Part shown: piece after piece, positions 52,005 through 61,095 of the stretch | How positions within the stretch are numbered: position 1 is the first letter of the stretch | Layout of the letters: the number at the start of each line of letters is the position of its first letter | From: Pseudoflavonifractor gallinarum | Lineage (GTDB): Bacteria; Bacillota; Clostridia; Oscillospirales; Oscillospiraceae | DNA length: 64,000 nt | Assembly (NCBI RefSeq): GCF_014982855.1 | Contig: NZ_JADCKF010000012.1 | Coordinates: 52,942 to 116,941 of the forward strand | Direction of reading: 5' to 3' | Position numbers and translations under genes: made by a program | The notes under the pieces: generated by a model | What the model saw: only the letters and a program-made list of their open reading frames with translations | Databases searched by the model: none | What the model was told of the DNA's origin: nothing

Positions 52005-54017
52005 ATGAGAAGACGCAACCGAGTGCGTTCCATGACGGCAATCACACGGCTCCTAGCCATTGCTGTGCTGGGTATATGGCTGGTATCCATGTACTGCGTC
52101 ACGTCCATCGTGGCGGAGTATGCCGCCGCGCGATATCTGACGGAATATCATGATTTTGCGTCAGTCCTTTCGACACGGAGTTTGCAAGGGTGGCTGGGCC
52201 GGGAGCTTTCAGAAATCCATGAAAACTACGACCGGAACCGGATGTGGGAAGCGGTGGACAGCGGAAGTTCGGCAGATTCTTTTCACAACATAAATTTGAA
52301 GACGAGAGAAGGCGGTGGTTTCCTTCCGCGGCTGGATCGTGACGAGGTCTATTCCGCGGCGGCGATCTATGACCCGGAGGGAAAGCTGCTCGAATGCAGC
52401 TGGAGAGACTATTTTTACTTTGAGTATCTGACCGAGGAGCAGTGGCAAAATCGGGAGGAGCGCTCCGGAAATAACGCACGGGCGCTTTTTGACCGGGAAA
52501 AGATGACCGAAGCGGGCCGGGCAATAGTTGCGGACAGCTCGCTGACCTTTGATGCCAGCGCGATGCGGTTTACCGGCACCTTTGATGGTGTGGATCTCAC
52601 ACCCTGTAAAATCGAATACATTGATTGGGATGCCTTTCAGGAAGCGCTCTTCTCCAGGGGGAGCGGAGAGTATACAGCTCCCGGTGTGGTAGAGGACAAC
52701 GCCCTTACCTGGATCACAATCTATGAAGATCCGGAGGCCACGGCGCTGGATGGCGAAAGGGTCACCCTCTATTCCGACTGGTTTGATGTCTGTTATAATC
52801 AGCCTGCACCGGCTTTTTCCTATGGGGGCAGCACTTACGAAAACGTGAGCGCACTTACTGAGGAGCTGGGCCCCAAACTGGCAGACGGGTTACAGGATCT
52901 GACCCGGTATGAGGGGCTGGATCTCTTGATCCCCAGTGTAAATTACTGCACGGATTTCGATGGGCAGACCCACTACTCGCCCTATTTTTATGGGGAGGGG
53001 TCCTATGAAGAGGAGGCCCCGCAGCTTCGCTTCTATACGGTCAGCATCATCTATTGTTCGCCGTGGCGCACGGCCTTCCGGGAGCTGCGCAATGTATATC
53101 TCGTTACCTTCGCGTTGGCGTTGGTACTGCTGCTGATCGTCCGGGGGCAGATCAAAAAGCGTCTGGTACAGCCGGTGGCTGAGATCGTGCAGGCCATGGG
53201 AGATCAGTGGAAGAAAGTATATCATCCCGACCATGCCCCGGCGCTGTGGGGAGAGGCGGAAGGACTGTCAAAGGCCTTTGACGCCGAGCTGGACTGGCGG
53301 CATATCCGTACCAATGAGATCAACCGCCTGACCACTGCGCTGGAATATGTCAAGTCAGCGGAGCAGAACCGCCGCCAGATGACCTCCAATATCGCTCATG
53401 AGCTGAAAACCCCTCTTGCCGTTATCCACAGCTATGCGGAGGGGCTGAAGGAGCATATCGCGGAGGAGAAGCGGGAGAAATACGTCGACGTCATTCTGGC
53501 CGAGGCCGAGCGCACCGACGCTTTGGTGCTGGAGATGTTGGACCTCTCCCGGCTGGAGGCGGGCAAGGTGAAGCTCTCCCGGGATGAGTTCTCCCTCATC
53601 GACCTGACCCGAGCGGTCTTTGAAAAATTGGAGCGGACGGCGCAGGCCAGGAATCTTCAGATCGAGTACCAGTTTCCGCCGCCCTTTACAATCACAGCGG
53701 ATGAGGGGCGCATTGCCCAGGTGATTGAAAACTTTGCCTCAAATGCCGTCAAATACACCCCCGAGGGTGGGCGTATCATGGTGTGCATTCAGAATGGGCG
53801 GGATACGGTCTCCTTCTCCATTACAAATGAGAGCGCACCTTTGCCGGAAGAGGCGCTGGAGCGGATCTGGGACACCTTCTACCGGGTGGATGAGGCCCGC
53901 TCCGGCGGGGGTACGGGGCTGGGCCTGGCTATTGCAAAGAGCATCGTGGAACTGCACGGGGGCCGCTGCTCGGTGCGGAATACCGACTGGGGGGTGGAAT
54001 TTCGCTTTACCCTGTGA
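52005..54017 (+). CDS. Membrane sensor histidine kinase with large extracellular domain
   Basis: The 670-residue protein has a first transmembrane helix (about 8-35) and an extracytoplasmic domain of about 320 residues with no family I recognise. A second helix (about 363-385), a linker, a HisKA domain with the phosphoacceptor His near 465 in IAHELKTPL, and a HATPase domain follow. The last has the N box ENFASNAVKYT and G boxes GGGTGLGLAIAKS. It phosphorylates the response regulator encoded just upstream. The unusually large outer domain probably senses an external ligand or wall condition. Confidence 0.93.
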   Translation: MRRRNRVRSMTAITRLLAIAVLGIWLVSMYCVTSIVAEYAAARYLTEYHDFASVLSTRSLQGWLGRELSEIHENYDRNRMWEAVDSGSSADSFHNINLKTREGGGFLPRLDRDEVYSAAAIYDPEGKLLECSWRDYFYFEYLTEEQWQNREERSGNNARALFDREKMTEAGRAIVADSSLTFDASAMRFTGTFDGVDLTPCKIEYIDWDAFQEALFSRGSGEYTAPGVVEDNALTWITIYEDPEATALDGERVTLYSDWFDVCYNQPAPAFSYGGSTYENVSALTEELGPKLADGLQDLTRYEGLDLLIPSVNYCTDFDGQTHYSPYFYGEGSYEEEAPQLRFYTVSIIYCSPWRTAFRELRNVYLVTFALALVLLLIVRGQIKKRLVQPVAEIVQAMGDQWKKVYHPDHAPALWGEAEGLSKAFDAELDWRHIRTNEINRLTTALEYVKSAEQNRRQMTSNIAHELKTPLAVIHSYAEGLKEHIAEEKREKYVDVILAEAERTDALVLEMLDLSRLEAGKVKLSRDEFSLIDLTRAVFEKLERTAQARNLQIEYQFPPPFTITADEGRIAQVIENFASNAVKYTPEGGRIMVCIQNGRDTVSFSITNESAPLPEEALERIWDTFYRVDEARSGGGTGLGLAIAKSIVELHGGRCSVRNTDWGVEFRFTL

Positions 54018-54072
54018 GGGCGGCATAGGAGAGGACAGACACACATAGGATAGGCCCGTGGAGGTGATGCGT

Positions 54073-55260
54073 ATGGCGCATAGACCGGAGCGGGGATGGG
54101 GCCGGGACGTGGGAACGGCGGTTGGCCTATTGTGTGCGGCGGCGGCGCTGATGGCCTGTCCTGCCCAGGCCATGGAGGGGGCGCGCAGCGGACTGGCGCT
54201 GTGCGGGGAGGTCATTATCCCCTCGCTGTTTCCTTTTTTCATCCTCTCTTCTCTGGTGGTGGAGCTGGGACTGGCCGGTCAGCTGGGGCGGGCGCTGGAG
54301 CCGGTCATGGGGCCGCTCTTCGGCCTGAACGGCGCCTGTGCCTCTGCTGTGGCCCTGGGGCTGATCGGCGGATACCCGGTGGGAGCCAAAACCGCGCTGG
54401 GCCTCTACGAGAATGGGCTTTGTACCCGCCGGGAGGCGGAACGGCTACTGGCCTTCTGCAACAACTCCGGCCCGGCCTTTGTGCTGGGGGTCGTGGGGGC
54501 GGGGATCTTTTCCAGCGCCCGGGTGGGACTGCTCCTCTATGGGCTGCACATCCTCTCCGCGCTGTGCGTGGGGGCGGCCTTCCGGCTGGTGTGCGGCCGG
54601 GCGGACCAAGGGGGAGGGCATGCGGGACGGCGGCCGGTCTTTCAGGCCCGACACCTCACGGCCGCCTTTACGGAATCGGTCAAGCAATCCCTCCAGGCAA
54701 TGCTGAATATCTGCGCCTTTGTGGTGTGCTTCAATGTGATTTTACGTCTGCTCACTGTGACGGGGGTACTCACCGGAGCGGGACGGCTCCTCCGTGTGCT
54801 GCTGGGCCCCCTGGGGATGGACGGGGTGTGGGCCCAGCGCCTCCTGACCGGGGCACTGGAGATCTCCTCCGGTGTGTGGACCCTCTCGGGCGGGGGAGCG
54901 GCGGGGCCGCGGATGGTGATGGCCTCCCTGATCCTGGGGTGGGCCGGGCTGTCGGTCCACTGTCAGGTCCTCTCCCTGTTGGGCGGGAGCGGCCTTTCCA
55001 CCCGCCCCTATCTGCTGGGAAAGGGGCTGCACGCCCTGTGTGCGGCGGGCTTCACCGCGGCGGCGGTATCGTTGCTGCCGGTGGAGCAGCCCGCCTGGAG
55101 CGCGGTGACCGGAGGGGGAGCGTTTCTCCTCTCCGTGGAGCCGGGAAGCCTCTGGATGTGCTCTATCGGGACGGCGGGAGGAATTTTTTTGCTTCTGTTC
55201 CTTCTGAGTGCCGGAAAGACGCGAAAAAAACCTGTTCACACCGGGGAAAGCGTGCTATAA
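54073..55260 (+). CDS. Sporulation integral membrane protein YlbJ-like
   Basis: The roughly 395-residue membrane protein has about eight hydrophobic segments and paired motifs of the nucleoside-recognition/YlbJ family: IIPSLFPFFILSSLVVELG, LIGGYPVGAKTALGLYENG and FCNNSGPAFVLGVVG. Bacillus YlbJ is a sporulation membrane protein needed for spore properties. The start at 54073 has GGAGG eight bases upstream; the GTG at 54058 and ATG at 54067 are less well spaced. It follows the histidine kinase gene by about 55 bases and is probably co-transcribed. Confidence 0.85.
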   Translation: MAHRPERGWGRDVGTAVGLLCAAAALMACPAQAMEGARSGLALCGEVIIPSLFPFFILSSLVVELGLAGQLGRALEPVMGPLFGLNGACASAVALGLIGGYPVGAKTALGLYENGLCTRREAERLLAFCNNSGPAFVLGVVGAGIFSSARVGLLLYGLHILSALCVGAAFRLVCGRADQGGGHAGRRPVFQARHLTAAFTESVKQSLQAMLNICAFVVCFNVILRLLTVTGVLTGAGRLLRVLLGPLGMDGVWAQRLLTGALEISSGVWTLSGGGAAGPRMVMASLILGWAGLSVHCQVLSLLGGSGLSTRPYLLGKGLHALCAAGFTAAAVSLLPVEQPAWSAVTGGGAFLLSVEPGSLWMCSIGTAGGIFLLLFLLSAGKTRKKPVHTGESVL

Positions 55261-55347
55261 TATCCTAATAAGTCCATAGAAAGGCATTCGCCGCAGGATG
55301 GACTGTGCGAGAACACTGTGTACAAGAGACGGAAGTGAGGTCACACC

Positions 55348-55557
55348 ATGCTATTCAAAAAAGAGATCGAGCCCCGCTGCGCCTACTGCGCCCGTGGGAC
55401 CCAATTGGAGGAACATACCATCCTCTGTAAAAAGAAAGGCGTGGTGGAAGCGGGAGGACACTGCCGGTCGTTCCAGTATGATCCGCTCAAGCGGGTCCCG
55501 CCCCGTCCGGCCGTGCTGGACCTGAGCCGTCTGGACGACGAGGATTTCAGTCTGTAA
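55348..55557 (+). CDS. Small cysteine-rich conserved protein (69 aa)
   Basis: The 69-residue protein has four cysteines in a zinc-ribbon-like order: CAYC near residue 11, then single Cys residues near 27 and 39. The C-terminus is acidic and Pro-rich. GAGG lies seven bases before the ATG and a strong terminator follows, which support a real gene. A TATAAT at 55256-55261, overlapping the YlbJ stop region, may serve as its -10. The domain family and function are not recognised. Confidence 0.7.
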   Translation: MLFKKEIEPRCAYCARGTQLEEHTILCKKKGVVEAGGHCRSFQYDPLKRVPPRPAVLDLSRLDDEDFSL

Positions 55558-55562
55558 ACAGC

Positions 55563-55592
55563 AAGAGGGCAGACCATATGGTCTGCCCTCTT
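55563..55592. terminator. Bidirectional terminator, perfect palindrome
   Basis: AAGAGGGCAGACCAT and ATGGTCTGCCCTCTT are exact complements with no spacer, followed by TTTCG. It lies between two converging genes. Confidence 0.88.
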
Positions 55593-55622
55593 TCGTATCA
55601 TCGGCGGTGCGGCATGCATCGT

Positions 55623-56225
55623 CTATTTGGCTTTGCAGAAATAGGCCAGCAGCTCTACAATCTCTTCCGTGGTCAGCTGGGCGCTGTTGAGGCACAGGTC
55701 ATAGCTCTCCGGGTCGCCCCAGGTGCCTCCGGTATAATACTCCGAGTAGGACTTGCGCTGTTTGTCGGTTTTACGGACCAGCGCCGCGGCGGATTTTTCG
55801 TCAATCTGCTCCAGGGCGCTCACCCGGCGGACACGCTCCTCCCAGGGGGCGCAGATATAGACGCTCTTATGGGGAATGCCGGCCTGCGTCAACACATAGT
55901 CGGCACACCGGCCCACCAGAAGGCAGTCCTCCGTGCGGGCCTTCTCCCGGATGACCTCACTCTGAAGCCAGAAGAGCGTATCATTGGGGGAGGAGCCCCG
56001 GTTGACCGCGCCGTTGCCCTCATAGAGGCTCTCGAAGAGCCAGGGACTGCTCTTGCGCTCATCGGCATCTTCCAGCCGGGATACCCGGATCTGGCCGCGG
56101 GCGGCGGCCAACTCGATGAGCTCACGGTCATAAAATGCGATGCCCAGACGCTGGGCAAGACGGCGGCCGATTTCACGTCCGCCGCTCCCGAACTGACGGC
56201 TCAGACAGATAACGGTATGTTCCAT
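55623..56225 (-). CDS. Cytidylate kinase-like family protein
   Basis: The 200-residue protein begins with a P-loop-like SRQFGSGGREIG (about 9-20) and has FYDRELIE and a VGRCADYVL segment. These are the pattern of the cytidylate-kinase-like family (PF13189), common in clostridia and distinct from housekeeping Cmk. The substrate is unproven. It is a single gene transcribed towards the small Cys-rich protein gene. Confidence 0.85.
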   Translation of the reverse strand: MEHTVICLSRQFGSGGREIGRRLAQRLGIAFYDRELIELAAARGQIRVSRLEDADERKSSPWLFESLYEGNGAVNRGSSPNDTLFWLQSEVIREKARTEDCLLVGRCADYVLTQAGIPHKSVYICAPWEERVRRVSALEQIDEKSAAALVRKTDKQRKSYSEYYTGGTWGDPESYDLCLNSAQLTTEEIVELLAYFCKAK

Positions 56226-56370
56226 ACTCGGGACCTCCTTTCCGGCAGTGGGTGATTGGAACCGGGGAAATCGTTCCCCCTTTCTTATATTTTAGGTCAA
56301 TTCGGAAACCCTGTCAACGGATTTCTGTACTTTGAAAGGCGGTTTTGGAGGGGAGAAACCGAGTACCCTC

Positions 56371-56399
56371 TTGAATTCCTACTATTTCTATCGTATAAT
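56371..56399 (+). promoter_or_regulatory. Promoter of iscR
   Basis: TTGAAT (56371-56376) and a consensus TATAAT (56394-56399) are separated by 17 bases, 24 bases before the TTG start. Confidence 0.8.
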
Positions 56400-56423
56400 C
56401 AAAATAAAACGAGGTGAGCAGCA

Positions 56424-56846
56424 TTGAAAATTTCCACCAAGGGGCGCTATGCCCTGCGGGTCATGATCGATCTGGCCGTCCATCGGGATGAGGGGCTGAT
56501 CCCGCTCCATGAGATCGCGGAGCGCCAGGATATTACCGTCAAATATCTGGAACAGATCATCTCTCTGCTGAGCCGGGCGGGCTTCCTTCAGAGCGTCCGG
56601 GGGAAAAGCGGGGGATACCGCCTGGTGCGGGAGCCCTGGGAATATACCATTGGGGACATCCTGCGGGCGACCGAGGGAAAGCTGGCCCCCACGGTCTGTC
56701 TGGAACTGGGACCCGATCTGTGCCAGCGGCACCAGGCCCATGGAGACTGTCCGGCCCGGGCCTTCTGGACAGAGTTCTACGATACGATCAATGACTTTCT
56801 GGACCGTAAGACCTTGCAGGATCTGCTCCCCAAGACGGGAGAATGA
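56424..56846 (+). CDS. iscR: Rrf2/IscR-type Fe-S cluster regulator
   Basis: The 140-residue protein has the Rrf2 winged helix at its N-terminus (KISTKGRYALRVMIDLA...) with VKYLEQIISLLSRAGFLQSVRGKSGGYRL. Three cysteines (Cys92, Cys100, Cys109) match the 2Fe-2S-binding set of IscR. The start is TTG with GAGGTG seven bases upstream. It sits directly ahead of iscS and iscU, the standard autoregulated arrangement in which the cluster state reports Fe-S demand. Confidence 0.92.
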   Translation: MKISTKGRYALRVMIDLAVHRDEGLIPLHEIAERQDITVKYLEQIISLLSRAGFLQSVRGKSGGYRLVREPWEYTIGDILRATEGKLAPTVCLELGPDLCQRHQAHGDCPARAFWTEFYDTINDFLDRKTLQDLLPKTGE

Positions 56847-56887
56847 CAGAGGTACTGTAAATTTTGACAGAAGTCCGCGTTTTGCGC

Positions 56888-56916
56888 TTGACAAAAAGAG
56901 CGGTCTTTATTATAAT
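56888..56916 (+). promoter_or_regulatory. Consensus promoter of iscS-iscU
   Basis: TTGACA (56888-56893) and TATAAT (56911-56916) are both perfect consensus with a 17-base spacer, 63 bases before the iscS GTG. It lets iscS-iscU be transcribed apart from iscR, with IscR probably acting as repressor here. Confidence 0.88.
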
Positions 56917-56978
56917 CATATTAAACCAATAGGAATTAAAGAAAAAAGAAAAATGACAGCCGAACAGGAGGTCTTTTC

Positions 56979-58166
56979 GTGTACGTATATGCAGACAATG
57001 CCGCCACAACTGCCATGAGCAAAACGGCGATTCGGGCTATGGAGCCCTATTATGATACGCTTTACGGCAATCCCTCCAGCCTGCACAGTGTGGGCCAGCG
57101 GGCCGCCGAAGCACTGGAGGCCGCCCGGGCCAAAGTAGCATCCTGCCTGGGTGCAAAGCCGGAGGAGATCTACTTCACCTCCGGTGGAAGCGAGGCCGAC
57201 AACCAGGCCATCCGCTCCGCCGCGCTGGTAGGCGCCCGGAAGGGCAAGCGCCACATCATCTCCACCGCCTTTGAGCACCATGCCGTCCTCCACACCCTCA
57301 AAAAGCTGGAGCGGGAGGGCTTTGAGGTCACTCTGCTGGGTGTGGGGAGTCAGGGGCTGGTCAAGGTGGAGGATGTAGCCGCCGCGATCCGGGAGGATAC
57401 TGCGCTGGTCACCATCATGTACGCCAACAATGAGGTGGGCACCATCCAGCCCATTGCCGAGATCGGCGCGCTGTGCCGGGAGAAGGGGATTCCCTTCCAT
57501 ACTGACGCGGTCCAGGCGGTGGGACACCTTGCCATCGACGTGGAGCGGGACCAGATCGATATGCTATCCCTTTCCGCCCACAAGTTCCACGGGCCCAAGG
57601 GTGTGGGTGCCCTCTACTGCCGGAAGGGACTTCCGCTGCTGCCCTTTATTGAGGGCGGCGCACAGGAGCGCAACCGCCGGGCCGGTACCGAGAACCTGGC
57701 CGGGATCGCGGGACTGGCCGCCGCGCTGGAAGAGGCCAATGTCAATCTGGAGCGCAATGCCGCCCACATCACCGCCCTGCGGGACAAGCTCATTGACGGG
57801 CTCTCGCAGATCCCCCACGCCCGGCTCAACGGAGACCGGGAGCACCGTCTTCCCGGCAATGTGAGCTTCTGCTTTGAGGGCATCGAGGGGGAGAGCCTGC
57901 TCCTCCTGCTGGATGCCAAGGGGGTGGCCGCATCCTCCGGATCGGCCTGCACTTCGGGCTCTCTGGATCCCAGCCACGTGCTGCTGGCCCTGGGACTGCC
58001 CCATGAGGTGGCCCACGGCTCCCTGCGCCTGTCCCTGTCTGAGTATAACACCATGGAGGAGATGGACCACATTCTCAAGGTCGTCCCCGAGGTGGTTTCC
58101 TATCTGCGCGACATCTCTCCCGTGTGGGAGGACCTGGAAAAAGGAGTGAAAACACATGTTATATAG
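56979..58166 (+). CDS. iscS: Cysteine desulfurase
   Basis: The 395-residue PLP enzyme takes sulfur from cysteine for Fe-S cluster assembly. Seen are the N-terminal YADNAATT, the PLP-binding lysine Lys202 in [12 protein letters not shown], and the persulfide-forming Cys in SSGSACTSG near residue 320. The start is GTG with CAGGAGG seven bases before it. It overlaps iscU by eleven bases and is preceded by a consensus promoter. It is closer to the NifS/IscS group than to SufS. Confidence 0.95.
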   Translation: MYVYADNAATTAMSKTAIRAMEPYYDTLYGNPSSLHSVGQRAAEALEAARAKVASCLGAKPEEIYFTSGGSEADNQAIRSAALVGARKGKRHIISTAFEHHAVLHTLKKLEREGFEVTLLGVGSQGLVKVEDVAAAIREDTALVTIMYANNEVGTIQPIAEIGALCREKGIPFHTDAVQAVGHLAIDVERDQIDMLSLSAHKFHGPKGVGALYCRKGLPLLPFIEGGAQERNRRAGTENLAGIAGLAAALEEANVNLERNAAHITALRDKLIDGLSQIPHARLNGDREHRLPGNVSFCFEGIEGESLLLLLDAKGVAASSGSACTSGSLDPSHVLLALGLPHEVAHGSLRLSLSEYNTMEEMDHILKVVPEVVSYLRDISPVWEDLEKGVKTHVI

Positions 58167-58584
58167 TGAAAAGGTGATGGATCATTTCCAGAATCCCCGG
58201 AACCTGGGCAAGATGGAAAACGCCGACGGGATCGGAGAAGTCGGTAACGCCAAGTGCGGCGACATCATGAAGATGTATATCAAGGTGGAGGACGGGATCA
58301 TCACCGATGTGAAGTTCAACACCTTCGGCTGCGGCTCCGCCATTGCCACGAGCTCTATGGCCACGGAGCTGGTGAAGGGAAAGCCCATTACAGAGGCGGT
58401 GAAGCTCACCAACCAGGCGGTGGTGGAGGCTCTGGATGGACTGCCCACCCAGAAGATCCACTGTTCCGTCCTGGCAGAGGAGGCCATCAAGGCCGCGGTC
58501 AAGGACTACTACGACCGCAACGGCATCTGCTACGATGAGAAGGATCTGGCCCCGGCGCCCGAGTGCCCTTGCTGCCACGGCTGA
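58156..58584 (+). CDS. iscU: Fe-S cluster scaffold protein IscU/NifU-like
   Basis: The 142-residue protein carries the scaffold ligands Cys34, Asp36, Cys59 and Cys103 ([20 protein letters not shown]). A short C-terminal extension ends in CPCCHG, seen in some clostridial homologues. It builds clusters with sulfur from the desulfurase whose gene overlaps it. A terminator follows about 75 bases on. Confidence 0.94.
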   Translation: MLYSEKVMDHFQNPRNLGKMENADGIGEVGNAKCGDIMKMYIKVEDGIITDVKFNTFGCGSAIATSSMATELVKGKPITEAVKLTNQAVVEALDGLPTQKIHCSVLAEEAIKAAVKDYYDRNGICYDEKDLAPAPECPCCHG

Positions 58585-58657
58585 TACAACCCCACATATG
58601 CCTCCGCCCTCCTGCGGCGGAGTGCAGATATATCCCAACTCTCTCTCTCTTTAACTC

Positions 58658-58699
58658 AAAAGCCATCAGGCCCGGTATCTGCCGGGCCTGATGGCTTTT
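58658..58699 (+). terminator. Terminator of the isc operon
   Basis: AAAAGCCATCAGGCCCGG and CCGGGCCTGATGGCTTTT form a perfect 18-bp stem with a 6-base loop, ending in TTTTC. Confidence 0.92.
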
Positions 58700-58711
58700 C
58701 TGCATTCGGGA

Positions 58712-58741
58712 TTGGCGGAGGGACCGGGTGTGTGCTATACT
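58712..58741 (+). promoter_or_regulatory. Possible promoter of the cysteine desulfidase-like gene
   Basis: TTGGCG (58712-58717) and TATACT (58736-58741) are separated by 18 bases, just after the isc terminator and 55 bases before the ATG. Confidence 0.45.
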
Positions 58742-58795
58742 GAACTGGAATAGGGAACTTCCCGGTTGAGATTTTACAGAAGGAGGACATGGAGT

Positions 58796-60115
58796 ATGCA
58801 GCGCAAGGATTCGCTCTACCAGAATTTTGTCCGCATTTTGGAGGAGGAGCTCCAGCCCGCGATGGGGTGCACTGAGCCCATTGCCCTGGCCTACGCAGCA
58901 GCCAAAGTACGGGAGGCGCTGGGAAAGCGGCCGGAGCGGATGAAAGTGGCGCTGAGCGGCAATCTGATGAAGAATGTGAAGAGCGTCATCGTGCCCAATA
59001 CCGGCGGCCTCCGGGGGATCGAGACATCGGTGGCGGCAGGTGCGGCGGCGGGCGCGGCCGAGCGGGAACTGGAGGTCATCTCCACGGTGGACGAGGCAGG
59101 GCGGGAGGCCATTCGGGCCTTCCTGCGGGAGGTGCCCATCCAGGTGGAGCGGCTGGAGAGCCCGTCGGTACTGGACATGGAGCTCACCGCGTGGGCAGGA
59201 GATGATACGGCTCTCATCCGGATCACCGACCGACACACCAACATTGTCTCTCTTCAGCGCAACGGGGAGGAGCTGCCCCGGGCAGAGCAGGGGGAAACGC
59301 AGGATACGCCGGCAGACAAGGCGGACCGCGGCCTACTCAGCGTGGAGCGCATTGTGGAATTTGCCGATTGCCTGGACGTGGAGGATGTGCGGAGCGTCCT
59401 GGAGCGCCAGGTGTCCTATAACATGGCCATTGCCCAGGAGGGAATGGAGCACGAGTACGGCGCTGGAATCGGGCGCACCCTGCTGGAGGACGGCGGAAGC
59501 CTCAAAAACAAGGTGAAGTCCATGGCGGCCGCGGGATCGGACGCCCGTATGAGTGGGTGCGAGCTGCCGGTGGTCATCAATTCCGGCAGCGGGAACCAGG
59601 GGATCACCGCCTCGGTGCCCGTGGTGGTCTGGGCCCGGGAGAAGGGATACGACGAGGAGCGGATGTACCGGGCGCTGGCGGTCTCCAATCTGCTGGCCAT
59701 CCACCAGAAGGCCTACATCGGTGTGCTCTCGGCCTACTGCGGAGCGGTGAGCGCCGGGAGCGCTTCGGCCGCCGGAATTGCCTACCTGGAGGGGGGCGGC
59801 TATGACGCGGTGGCCCACACGATGGTCAACGCCCTGGCCATCACCTCGGGGGTCATCTGTGATGGAGCCAAAGCCTCCTGCGCCGGAAAGATCGCCGTGG
59901 CGGTGGAGAGCGGTATCCTTGGCTACCAGATGTACCGGCAGGGCCACCAGTTCTGGGGCGGAGACGGGATCGTCAGCAAGGGCGTGGACCAGACCATCCG
60001 GAACGTGGGCGAATTGGCCCGGGACGGTATGAAGGAGACCGACCGGAAGATCGTGGAGCTGATGCTGGACAACCTCTCCTCCGCGCCTGGAGCGGTCGAG
60101 ACGGGAAACTGCTGA
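58796..60115 (+). CDS. L-cysteine desulfidase / UPF0597 (serine dehydratase-like) protein
   Basis: The 439-residue protein matches the UPF0597/CdsB family: PAMGCTEPIALAYA near 21-34 (Cys25), SGCELPVVINSGSGNQG near 253, CGAVSAGSASAAG near 315, and ICDGAKASCAGK near 354-365. The conserved cysteines can hold a 4Fe-4S cluster as in archaeal L-cysteine desulfidase, which breaks cysteine to pyruvate, sulfide and ammonia. Serine deamination is an alternative. AGGAGG precedes the ATG at 58796 by nine bases. It lies next to the isc genes, so cysteine use for sulfur or catabolism is a shared theme. Confidence 0.85.
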   Translation: MQRKDSLYQNFVRILEEELQPAMGCTEPIALAYAAAKVREALGKRPERMKVALSGNLMKNVKSVIVPNTGGLRGIETSVAAGAAAGAAERELEVISTVDEAGREAIRAFLREVPIQVERLESPSVLDMELTAWAGDDTALIRITDRHTNIVSLQRNGEELPRAEQGETQDTPADKADRGLLSVERIVEFADCLDVEDVRSVLERQVSYNMAIAQEGMEHEYGAGIGRTLLEDGGSLKNKVKSMAAAGSDARMSGCELPVVINSGSGNQGITASVPVVVWAREKGYDEERMYRALAVSNLLAIHQKAYIGVLSAYCGAVSAGSASAAGIAYLEGGGYDAVAHTMVNALAITSGVICDGAKASCAGKIAVAVESGILGYQMYRQGHQFWGGDGIVSKGVDQTIRNVGELARDGMKETDRKIVELMLDNLSSAPGAVETGNC

Positions 60116-60120
60116 ACAAG

Positions 60121-60155
60121 AAAGAGGACCTGCTTCTCGGAAGCAGGTCCTCTTT
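60121..60155 (+). terminator. Terminator after the UPF0597 gene
   Basis: AAAGAGGACCTGCTTC and GAAGCAGGTCCTCTTT form a perfect 16-bp stem with a 3-base loop and T-run. It can also serve the converging IclR gene (end 60185). Confidence 0.9.
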
Positions 60156-60184
60156 TTGCACCAAAGAGAGCTTGGCAAGTGGGA

Positions 60185-60949
60185 TTATCCCCGATAGCCC
60201 AGCACACGGGAGATATTGGCGGCCGTGCGCTTGACTTCTTTGATCATCTCTTCCTGATCGGCCGACATGCGGTAGTCCGGGCCGGAGACCGACACCGAGG
60301 CGATCACCCGGCGGCTCAGATCATAGATGGGAGCGCCGATGCAGATCAGGCCGCTTTCGATCTCGCCGTTGTCCATGGCATATCCTTCAATCCGGACCCG
60401 CGCCAGCTCCTCCCGCAGGCGGTCGGGATCGATGATGGTGCGCTCGGTGAGGGGGGCGCACTGCTTGAGCCACTCGCAGTAATCGTCGATATAGGCTTCG
60501 CTCTGGTCGGCCAGAATGATCTTGCCGGCACTGGTAGCATAGGCCGGGACCCGGGAACCGATCTTTGTATTACAGACAATGGAGCGGTGGGTCTCCACCT
60601 TGTCGAGATAGAAGATATCCCGGTCCAAAAGCACGCTGAGATTGATGGTCTCCTTCACCGCATTGGAGAGCTGCTCCAGCTCGGGGCGGGCCACCCGGCG
60701 GAGATCCGACTGACCCAGGATCACGCTGGAGAGCAGGATCAGGCGGGGCCCCACGCGGTAGCTCTTGCGTACCGGGTCCTGCTCCAGATATTGCCGCTCA
60801 ACCAGCGTGGAGACCTGCCGGAATACCGTGGTGGTGGGGATCCCCAGATGATCCACCAGAGCCTTCAGCGTCCATTCCGTCTCTCCGTCCATAAAACATT
60901 CCAGGATCTGTAATGCACGCAGAATACTGGAAACCTGTTCTTTCGCCAT
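60185..60949 (-). CDS. IclR family transcriptional regulator (second)
   Basis: The 254-residue protein has an N-terminal winged helix (about 5-62: SILRALQILECF, LKALVDHLGIPTTTVFRQVSTLVE) and a C-terminal effector domain. The latter shows RVPAYATSAGKIILAD and GAPIYDLSRRVIASVSVSGP. AAAGG lies ten bases before the ATG. It is divergent from the FabZ/4-hydroxybutyryl-CoA dehydratase/acyl-CoA dehydrogenase operon, with a consensus promoter and tandem repeats between, so it probably controls that operon. Confidence 0.9.
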   Translation of the reverse strand: MAKEQVSSILRALQILECFMDGETEWTLKALVDHLGIPTTTVFRQVSTLVERQYLEQDPVRKSYRVGPRLILLSSVILGQSDLRRVARPELEQLSNAVKETINLSVLLDRDIFYLDKVETHRSIVCNTKIGSRVPAYATSAGKIILADQSEAYIDDYCEWLKQCAPLTERTIIDPDRLREELARVRIEGYAMDNGEIESGLICIGAPIYDLSRRVIASVSVSGPDYRMSADQEEMIKEVKRTAANISRVLGYRG

Positions 60950-61002
60950 ATGTCATCGACCTTTCGTCCATATTTTCTACATATAAAAATCGAGGATTCA
61001 AC

Positions 61003-61031
61003 TTGACAAAGCCCCGAAAATTGTCTATGAT
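61003..61031 (+). promoter_or_regulatory. Promoter of the 4-hydroxybutyryl-CoA dehydratase operon
   Basis: TTGACA (61003-61008) and TATGAT (61026-61031) are separated by 17 bases. The leader to the FabZ-like start would be about 155 bases and contains the direct repeats at 61052-61095. Confidence 0.8.
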
Positions 61032-61051
61032 TAGCATATCACAATCCGTCT

Positions 61052-61095
61052 GATTTGTGAATCTTTTTCTGACAGATTTTCGGAATCTTTTTCCG
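61052..61095 (+). repeat. Tandem direct repeat downstream of the promoter, possible IclR operators
   Basis: GAATCTTTTTC occurs exactly at 61059-61069 and 61083-61093, 24 bases apart. Each copy is preceded by a similar TGATTT or AGATTT half. It lies 25-60 bases after the -10, a position where bound repressor would block transcription. Confidence 0.5.
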
